Shown in pieces: positions 6,327-12,334 of a stretch of 12,334 nt of DNA. Source of the stretch: an uncultured Bacteroidota bacterium. Lineage in GTDB: Bacteria; Bacteroidota; Bacteroidia; Bacteroidales; 4484-276. The translations under genes were made by a program, and so were the position numbers. The stretch is taken from assembly GCA_903930725.1 (NCBI GenBank), contig CAIYZW010000171.1, positions 1-12,334 of the forward strand. Reading direction: 5' to 3'. Below the pieces are notes generated by a model. That model was not told the origin of the DNA, did no database searches, and saw nothing but the letters and a program-made list of their open reading frames with translations. Positions within the stretch are counted from its first letter, which is position 1. Each line of letters opens with the position of its first letter.

Positions 6327-8630
6327 TTAAAATGAATAACCTATCGCGATATTCATGATCAGGTTTTCTTTTCGCCAGGAGGAGCTACCGGGGTTAATGC
6401 TGTTAAAAACCCATCTCTGGCCTTCGGGTAAATGCGGTTTTCGGATTGGAAAAGCCCAATCGAAACGAAGGACAACATAAGAGAAATCGAATCGTAAACC
6501 ATAACCGGCGCCAACGGCCAGTTCATTATAAAATGTATCGAAATCAAATTTTCCGCCCTGCCTGTTGATGTCGTCGTTTACAAGCCAGATATTTCCGGCA
6601 TCAACAAAAAAAGCGCCTTTAAAATATTTATAAATCGGGAACCTGTATTCGAGCGACGATTCGAGTTTTATGTCGCCGGTTTGATCAACATAGCCCGACG
6701 TGATGCTATCCGGGGTTTGATAAGTTCCAGGACCTACCGAGCGGGCAGGAAATGCCCTGATGCTGTTGGTTCCTCCTACATAAAACTGCTTTACATAAGG
6801 AACGGTGGATGAGTTGATGTATGGAATTGCTCCGGCAGCAATAATCCGCCACCCCAACTGACTGCTTTTCCCGATTTTATGAAAATACCTGAATTCGTTA
6901 CGTAGCCTGACAAATTGCGAGTAAACCACCTCCAAAAGCTTGTGAGGATTCCCTGGCGTTGGTTTTTCGCCCGAAGTTGCAGTGTAAAAGAGGCTTGGCA
7001 GATTGCCTGCAAAATCAACTGATTCGTTAAGATAAAAGCTACTCTTGCGCTTTGTGAGGTGCATATTGCTAAGAATAAAAGTGTATGAAGTTCCCAGGAT
7101 GAATTGTTCTTCCATACTTTTCCTGATATTCGGGTTTTGATTGAGATAATCTTCAAATTCGGGGGAGCTTTGGGCAAGGCGCGTAAAACTCACATCAACA
7201 GGCCTTAAAAGATGAGTGACATTTTCGTTGGTTTTCCAGTTATATCCAACAGAAACATTAAACGAATAAAATTCGTAAAGATTAATCCTCCTAAAAAGCC
7301 CTCCACCAGCGGTAAAAATAGTTTTGGGCACAAACTGCCGCGAGGTTTTTTTTACAATTCCTTCAGGCAAAATCTTTGGCAGTGTAAGCGAAGCATCGAG
7401 GGTAATTTCGTAATTGGTCTGGCCTTTTGAATCGCCTCCCATTTGTGTTTCAAACCTACCTCCCAGGTTAATGGTAAAAAGCTCGGCGCCGCCAAATGCA
7501 TTTCGGTTTCTTAAAATAAGGTTTAAACCCGGCCCGGCGAAATTGTTGGTTTTTATGGCAGCGCTCATCTCCGAGCTTAACGAGATTTTTTTTACCGGTG
7601 TTAAAAAGAGGTTGATGTTCATAAGCCCCGCCGCCGAATCGGCTTTGCTGAAACGGGCGTTGGTAAATTTATAAATACCAAGCCCCATCAGAAAACGAAG
7701 GGTGTTGTAATGATTTATCCGGGAATAAAGACTGTCTTTTTCGAGAAAAACGGCATTAAGGATTGTTTTTGGTTTAAACTGATGTTCGTTCGAAATATAA
7801 TAAACTCCGCCAATCATCGTGGTGTCGGGATGATAATTGTTCAGCGAAAAATCATCAGAAACATAAACACTTTTGATGCGGTAAGGGATGGAAGCCTCCT
7901 GAGAAGTTTCGGGTTTAAGTTTAATTTTTACATCAATAAGGCGGTTTCCGATGGCCGTATCTGCCTCAAAAAGCAGGTATTCGGGGCTAAAATAAAAATA
8001 ACCTTTATTTTTCAGGAGGTTATCAATTCGGTTACGCTCGCTTTCGAAATCGGCTAACTGATACTTTTCGCCAGGTTTTAGCAACGAACCCTTTTGCATA
8101 TTATGAATTTCGTTAATCACAGTTTTATTGCCATCGGGGTAATCAATTGATTTTAAAAGATATGGTTGTCCGGGAACAGCCGAAAAAATCAGCGATGCTG
8201 TTTTCCGCTTTTGGCTTACCAGATGTTCAACATTTGCATCAAAATAACCCCGGTTTTGCAGACGGTTTTCCATGGCGGCATTTAAAGCTTGCTGATTTAT
8301 GCTTTGAAGCAACGCCGGTGGCTCGCCAAGTTTATATTTTAACCAAAACCACAATCCGCTTTCTTTTTTTGGTTCACGGAGCAAATTGTGCAAACTCAGG
8401 AATGGGCGCATCCAAAGCAGTTTGGTGTTTGGCTTTAGTACGATGAGATCAGAAAGCTCGGCTTCAACGGCGTTTTTGTTTTTGACTCCCTGAGCCGAAT
8501 CAAATTTAATTTTGGAGCCGGTGTAAAGATATTCGCCATCACCGATTTTCCGCAATCCCGTGCAGCCCGAAAACAGTGCCATCAACAGCAGAAAAGCCCA
8601 TAAACCGATGTGTGACTTTGCTTTCATCAT
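6327..8630 (-). CDS. tamL: TamL: lipoprotein form of TamA, BamA/Omp85 family outer-membrane protein
   Basis: This 767-residue protein starts with a lipoprotein signal (MMKAKSHIGLWAFLLLMALF, then SGC) with lipidation Cys at residue 23. Residues about 30-350 form the periplasmic POTRA-like region: LRKIGDGEYLYTGSKIKF opens it, and two copies of a GYF motif (NRGYFDANVEHL; NKGYFYFSPEYL) occupy the places expected in POTRA repeats. From about 360 to the end the sequence alternates like a 16-stranded Omp85 barrel. It includes VGGTNSIRAFPARSVGPG (618-635), the loop-6 motif with the conserved Arg at 625, a late EYRFPIY strand, and a terminal Phe. TamA-like proteins that carry a lipid anchor are known in Bacteroidota as TamL and work with TamB in envelope assembly. 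The ATG at 8630 overlaps the TamB stop by 4 bases, so translation is probably coupled; Met2 is an equally possible start. Confidence 0.92.
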   Translation of the reverse strand: MMKAKSHIGLWAFLLLMALFSGCTGLRKIGDGEYLYTGSKIKFDSAQGVKNKNAVEAELSDLIVLKPNTKLLWMRPFLSLHNLLREPKKESGLWFWLKYKLGEPPALLQSINQQALNAAMENRLQNRGYFDANVEHLVSQKRKTASLIFSAVPGQPYLLKSIDYPDGNKTVINEIHNMQKGSLLKPGEKYQLADFESERNRIDNLLKNKGYFYFSPEYLLFEADTAIGNRLIDVKIKLKPETSQEASIPYRIKSVYVSDDFSLNNYHPDTTMIGGVYYISNEHQFKPKTILNAVFLEKDSLYSRINHYNTLRFLMGLGIYKFTNARFSKADSAAGLMNINLFLTPVKKISLSSEMSAAIKTNNFAGPGLNLILRNRNAFGGAELFTINLGGRFETQMGGDSKGQTNYEITLDASLTLPKILPEGIVKKTSRQFVPKTIFTAGGGLFRRINLYEFYSFNVSVGYNWKTNENVTHLLRPVDVSFTRLAQSSPEFEDYLNQNPNIRKSMEEQFILGTSYTFILSNMHLTKRKSSFYLNESVDFAGNLPSLFYTATSGEKPTPGNPHKLLEVVYSQFVRLRNEFRYFHKIGKSSQLGWRIIAAGAIPYINSSTVPYVKQFYVGGTNSIRAFPARSVGPGTYQTPDSITSGYVDQTGDIKLESSLEYRFPIYKYFKGAFFVDAGNIWLVNDDINRQGGKFDFDTFYNELAVGAGYGLRFDFSYVVLRFDWAFPIRKPHLPEGQRWVFNSINPGSSSWRKENLIMNIAIGYSF
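8627..8630 (-). other. ATGA start-stop overlap of TamB and TamL
   Basis: On the minus strand the TamB reading frame ends AAC AAA TGA TGA, with two stop codons in tandem, while TamL begins ATG ATG AAA one base earlier. Start and first stop share ATGA. This layout normally means termination-reinitiation coupling, so the two partners would be made at a linked ratio. Confidence 0.9.
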
Positions 8631-11600
8631 TTGTTTCCGGGGGTTGGTTCGTCACTTTTAAGCACTTCATTATTTTGCTGACTGGCTTTTTTGCCTTCTT
8701 TTCTTTCTTTTTTTGATTTTCCTTTCAGGCTGTTGAATTCTTTTTCAAAAATAAAAGCAATGCCGCTGTAGGCAACTTCTCCATCAAAAAAATCGTAGGC
8801 ATTTTCGCGATAAGCGCGCAATTTATACTGGCCATCGGGGTCGAGGGAGTAAATTACGGCAAACTCGCCCCACATTTCCTGCGACGACTGCCCCGAATAA
8901 TTATTTTTCGATCCTTCGACATCAAACGAACCCTGCGCTTCAACCGTCAACCGGTCGTTAAACAGCGTTTTTGAGACCTTAACATCAAGCTCGGTGCGCA
9001 TTTCGCCAGAGGAGCCAGAATAATCTTCGAAGGTATTTATTCCAAAATTTAAATCAACCCCTTTTACATACTTGCTCGAAACGTTATTTAGCTGGTCGGC
9101 TAAAATTCCGTTAACGCTGTTGATGGCCACAGTGGTGGCGATACTCGATGTTGATGTACCTGTCGAAGCAAAAGGATTATCGGCCATAAAACTGCCGGTA
9201 ACCAGAAGCCCGAAAACCTGCTTGTTACGATCCGATTCCATTTCGGGGGTGTTGAGCTGCCCAAGTTTGCTGGCAACCTGTGGGTAGTTTATCATGTATT
9301 TATCAGGCAGCGTGATGTTAAAACTGATTTCGGGCTGAGCCAGAAAACCGTCAATATTGAGCAGCACTGTGTAAGGCAGCCGTTGTTTGTAAATATTTTT
9401 CTCGGCATCGCTCATCGCGTTGGTTTCGTTGGCAATGAGTGCAACCGAAGAAGTTGTTACCACGTATTCGGCAGTGATGTTGAGCGAAGCATCCATCGGT
9501 TTACCCGACCACGAAATATTGCTTCCTGGTTTAATTGTAAAACTCTTCTTAACCAAACCATAAAACGAAAGCTGATAAACGCCGGTTTTTACCTCAAAAA
9601 TACCGGTAATCGTCTGATTTCCGCCAGGATCGAGAGCAATGCTCAAAATGGCCTGGCCGCCGATGGAGAGATAATCGCCGGATTTGGGATCAATAACCAG
9701 GGTAAACTTTGCGTCAGGATCAATTTCGAGGTTGGTGGTAAGATCAATTCCCGACATTCCCGAAATGATTGAATCGGCGAGGTAATTGCCGGTTGTGGCA
9801 ACAACCAATGTGTCGTTTACGTCGGCATGATCAACAAAATGGACAATTCCTTCGGGCGTAATCAGCGACAATTCGCTGCCGGGCAGCGCGTACGTCAGGT
9901 CGGTGCCTTTGTTGATTTTGATGTTGGCATCAACAACCGGGTTGTTCTGGTTTCCTTTCAGTTTTACGTCAGTGTCTATATTAAGTTTTCCATAAAAAGT
10001 CTTATTATCGGCAATCGTGCTGTTGATGGGTTGAAAATTCGTGGTAACCATGCTGAGGTCGTAATAAAAGTCGTTGTAATTTTCGGATAAGATGCTGCCA
10101 TTGATGGTGAGTTTTTGCCGGGTGGCATCTTCGATAACAAAATTGTTAAAATGCAGGCCGGAAGCATCAAAGATTAGTTTTTCGTTTCGGAGGTGGGTCG
10201 TAAAATTCAGTGTTCTGATCTTCATTACCATTTCATCAAAACCAATTGTGCCAATAATATCAGGTTTAGCGGGCGTTCCTGAAACCGAAATTTCACCATT
10301 AACTTTTCCGCTCATTTCGGAAACAGTGCCCAGAAAATACTTTTCCATCGAACCCAGGTTCGTAAAATCGAGCAGTACTTCGAGGTCAAATTCGGGCTTT
10401 GTGCTCCAGGCAAGGATGCTGCCGGTAATATTAATTTTATTCTGGTCATTTTTTAGGAGGACATCAATATTCAGATTGCTGCTATCGGTTTCCGCTGTAA
10501 AAGAAATTCCGCCTGCCAGGGTGTCGAGCAAAAAAAGACTGTCAATCTCGAGATTGGCCTGAAAAAACTGGTCATTTCCTTTGCCTGGAAAAGCAATATC
10601 ACCATCAAGCCTTCCTTTTAATAAGTAGCCGTGTCGCGTAAATTCAAGGATGTTTAGAATATTCTGGATGCTAAATCTTTCAAATTCCAGTGTTGGATTT
10701 TCTTTTTCAGAATTAAAGCCAATTGATTCGGTTTTATTGGTGAAAACAAAATTCTGAGCGGTAATTTCGCTGTTATTGATTTTGAGAAAATTGTCCTTTT
10801 CCACCGTCCATTTTTCGCCATCCAGGATAAGCCCATCCGGCAAAAAGCTGATATTTACGGCACTATCGGCAAATTTTATTTCATTAAAAAACAAATACCG
10901 GGGCACACCTGAAGTTTCGGCAATTTTAATTTCCGAAAAAATATCTCCCTTTTTGATGGCCTCGTGGATGCTGAAATTTTCGATTCTGATGGTATCATAA
11001 TTTACTTTCCGGCAATCGAAATCAACCGAAAGGCTATCGTTTTTCCCGATGATTTTCATGCTTAAAGTATCGAGATTCAGGCCATTAAAAACCAGGTTAT
11101 CCAGCTGCATTTCGGCAGATAGCTCGTTGTTATCGCTGTTGTAGAAGCCATCCATATTTTTGATTTCCGAAAGATCAAAATCATCACCAACTAATTTTTT
11201 AATCTTTTCAGGAAGGTGAACGTCCACGCTAAAAGCCATTTGTGTACCAGGCAAAACGCCCGTTGAGTCGGCAACTCCGAGGTATTTGTTCAACATCGCC
11301 TGCATTATTTTCTGAAGTTTTTGAGGTTCAGCATTTCCACTGAGCGAAACATCCAGCAAGTCGGATTTTAAGCGGGCCTCCATAACATCATCAACAACCG
11401 AGGCATTCATTTCCAGTAAATTAACAGGCACCGAAAATTTGTTTTTGGTCAGTTTTATGTCGGTTGATGTGAGTTTTGCATCCATATTTTCTGGCGAAGT
11501 GTAGTTTGCCTTTGCCGATACGGAAGCCGAAACGATGAGCGAATCTTCGATAAAATGCAGGGCAGCCAGGTTGAGCGATCCGAGACGAATTTCTGTCGAA

Positions 11601-12334
11601 AATTTCTGTTCCAGCTGCTGTAAATCTGCGTTTGCGACCACATCAAGCATGATGTTTGGGTCGCTCGATTTGATTTCGGCCGAATAAACTTTGCCGTTCA
11701 GCGTGGCTATGGCTTCGATATATTTATAACGGTAATTGTTGTAGGCGGCTTCAAGAATCAGCAAATTGGCCATTGCAGAAATGGAATCACTGTCGGCGCC
11801 CGTTCCGGCGATTTTGCCGGTTGCGCTTAGGTTTCGATAAATCGTATCCGAAAGAATCTGGTCAACCATCAAATCGTTAATTTCAAAAACCAGATTGAAG
11901 GTGTCGCGTTCCCCGGCTTTGTTTTTTTGATAAAATCCGCCAGCCAAAACATCTCCAAATGCTGATTTTACGGACATTTCGGTTGTAAAATCATCAATTT
12001 TTCCTGAGGCAGTTCCTTTAATCAGGAATGTTTCAGGAAGCGAAATACTTTCGGGAATCAACGAATCAATAAAAGGTTTAAAATCGGCGAGGTTGGTGGT
12101 GAGCGATTCGATGGTCAGATCGAAGCCAAGGCTGGTGGTCTCCGGAAGTTCGGTAATGTTGCCGTGTGTTTTTAGTTTTGTAAAATCAAAAATCCACAGG
12201 TCAAGATTATCAATTTTAAGATTATCAATTTTGCCAGCTGCCGTGGCGTTTGCAATGATTGTTTCGCTTTTATATCGCCCCAAAAGGCTGTCGGCGGCCA
12301 GGTCGGGGGCAAAGTAAAAAATGTCTGATATGTG
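8627..12334 (-). CDS. tamB: TamB, translocation/assembly module inner-membrane-anchored protein (partial, N-terminus outside window)
   Basis: The frame stays open to the right edge, giving 1235 residues plus a stop. Codons beyond 12283 continue as coding (HISDIFYFAPDLAADSL), so the TTG at 12283 is not the start. Most of the protein is AsmA-like: long runs of short alternating beta segments such as LDVVANADLQQLE and VNISFLPDGLILDGE, which in this family form a hydrophobic-grooved rod across the periplasm. The C-terminal part (visible residues about 830-1190) is the TamB/DUF490 domain, marked by TGVYQLSFYG (917-926) and ISWSGKPMDASLNITAEY (940-957). It ends in a Lys/Glu-rich tail (GKSKKERKEGKKASQQNNE). 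Family members are often about 1400-1700 residues, so the inner-membrane anchor and some 200-450 residues are probably missing. TamB proteins partner with TamA/TamL and are implicated in outer-membrane protein and phospholipid delivery. It lies directly upstream of TamL. Confidence 0.93.
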   Translation of the reverse strand, partial: HISDIFYFAPDLAADSLLGRYKSETIIANATAAGKIDNLKIDNLDLWIFDFTKLKTHGNITELPETTSLGFDLTIESLTTNLADFKPFIDSLIPESISLPETFLIKGTASGKIDDFTTEMSVKSAFGDVLAGGFYQKNKAGERDTFNLVFEINDLMVDQILSDTIYRNLSATGKIAGTGADSDSISAMANLLILEAAYNNYRYKYIEAIATLNGKVYSAEIKSSDPNIMLDVVANADLQQLEQKFSTEIRLGSLNLAALHFIEDSLIVSASVSAKANYTSPENMDAKLTSTDIKLTKNKFSVPVNLLEMNASVVDDVMEARLKSDLLDVSLSGNAEPQKLQKIMQAMLNKYLGVADSTGVLPGTQMAFSVDVHLPEKIKKLVGDDFDLSEIKNMDGFYNSDNNELSAEMQLDNLVFNGLNLDTLSMKIIGKNDSLSVDFDCRKVNYDTIRIENFSIHEAIKKGDIFSEIKIAETSGVPRYLFFNEIKFADSAVNISFLPDGLILDGEKWTVEKDNFLKINNSEITAQNFVFTNKTESIGFNSEKENPTLEFERFSIQNILNILEFTRHGYLLKGRLDGDIAFPGKGNDQFFQANLEIDSLFLLDTLAGGISFTAETDSSNLNIDVLLKNDQNKINITGSILAWSTKPEFDLEVLLDFTNLGSMEKYFLGTVSEMSGKVNGEISVSGTPAKPDIIGTIGFDEMVMKIRTLNFTTHLRNEKLIFDASGLHFNNFVIEDATRQKLTINGSILSENYNDFYYDLSMVTTNFQPINSTIADNKTFYGKLNIDTDVKLKGNQNNPVVDANIKINKGTDLTYALPGSELSLITPEGIVHFVDHADVNDTLVVATTGNYLADSIISGMSGIDLTTNLEIDPDAKFTLVIDPKSGDYLSIGGQAILSIALDPGGNQTITGIFEVKTGVYQLSFYGLVKKSFTIKPGSNISWSGKPMDASLNITAEYVVTTSSVALIANETNAMSDAEKNIYKQRLPYTVLLNIDGFLAQPEISFNITLPDKYMINYPQVASKLGQLNTPEMESDRNKQVFGLLVTGSFMADNPFASTGTSTSSIATTVAINSVNGILADQLNNVSSKYVKGVDLNFGINTFEDYSGSSGEMRTELDVKVSKTLFNDRLTVEAQGSFDVEGSKNNYSGQSSQEMWGEFAVIYSLDPDGQYKLRAYRENAYDFFDGEVAYSGIAFIFEKEFNSLKGKSKKERKEGKKASQQNNEVLKSDEPTPGNK
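12203..12232 (-). repeat. Perfect 2 x 15-bp tandem duplication inside TamB
   Basis: AAGATTATCAATTTT occurs twice without interruption (12203-12217 and 12218-12232). Because 15 is a multiple of three, the frame is kept, and the minus strand encodes KIDNL twice (GKIDNLKIDNLDLW, visible residues 34-47). The copies are identical at the DNA level, which points to a recent slippage duplication rather than an old protein repeat. Confidence 0.9.

Noticed and set aside
6343..6352. 10-base palindrome TATCGCGATA near the end of TamL
   Set aside because: It lies within codons for the conserved final strand of the barrel (AIGYSF region) and is best explained as coding sequence.
6791..7177. A 128-codon minus-strand frame inside TamL
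   Set aside because: It is an out-of-frame reading of the barrel region; the overlapping TamL frame carries the loop-6 motif and barrel pattern.
7212..8446. Plus-strand open frames opposite TamL (7212-7430, 7414-7674, 7710-8057, 8147-8446)
   Set aside because: They are antisense shadows of the Omp85-family frame, with no start signals or family features.
9383..10562. Plus-strand open frames of 87-156 codons opposite TamB (for example 9383-9772 and 10092-10562)
   Set aside because: They are antisense to a well-supported beta-rich coding frame, have unnatural composition and no recognisable motif; shadow frames.
8627..12283. A TamB start at position 12283
   Set aside because: The codon there is TTG, and the frame continues as plausible protein (FAPDLAADSL) to the window edge with no stop, so the true start lies outside.

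Overview
The window looks like ordinary chromosomal DNA of a Bacteroidota member, probably of the Bacteroidia (a Marinilabiliales/Prolixibacteraceae-like marine or anaerobic lineage is a guess). The evidence is a moderate-to-low GC content by eye, starts without clear Shine-Dalgarno sequences, -7 boxes of the Bacteroidota type (TAnnTTTG), and several families typical of the phylum: a DUF4369/TlpA-type lipoprotein, a secreted endonuclease/exonuclease/phosphatase protein, and a lipoprotein form of TamA (TamL) beside TamB. I see no rRNA, tRNA, CRISPR array, insertion sequence, phage gene or defence cassette.

Layout. At the left edge two minus-strand genes are read leftwards: a signal-peptide-bearing EEP-family nuclease/phosphatase (839-1930), then a lipoprotein with a DUF4369-like region, cut by the window edge just as its thioredoxin domain begins (1-798). 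A 46-base divergent gap separates them from two plus-strand genes: a 73-residue DUF2905 membrane protein (1977-2198) and a 576-residue GT-C/GT39-type membrane glycosyltransferase (2265-3995). A second, distantly similar GT-C protein (4038-5549) converges on the first. A 268-base gap (5550-5817) holds a likely promoter for the second glycosyltransferase and one doubtful small ORF. A small plus-strand beta-barrel outer-membrane protein (5818-6321) then converges, with a 5-base gap, on a minus-strand pair that fills the rest: TamL (6327-8630) preceded by TamB (8627 to the right edge, N-terminus missing). The TamB stop and TamL start overlap in ATGA, so the two are almost certainly co-transcribed and translationally coupled.

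Together. Nearly everything is a cell-envelope function: TamB should span the periplasm and TamL sit in the outer membrane as a two-part machine for envelope assembly or lipid movement. The small barrel is an outer-membrane protein, the two GT-C enzymes should transfer sugars from lipid-linked donors on the periplasmic face, and the left-hand pair is exported to the periplasm or beyond. Apart from TamB-TamL, functional links between neighbours are guesses.

I did not find a convincing undescribed system. The items most worth a second look are the TamB-then-TamL gene order with a lipoprotein TamL, the palindromic divergent promoter gap at 1931-1976, and the convergent pair of GT-C enzymes, one with a long N-terminal extension.
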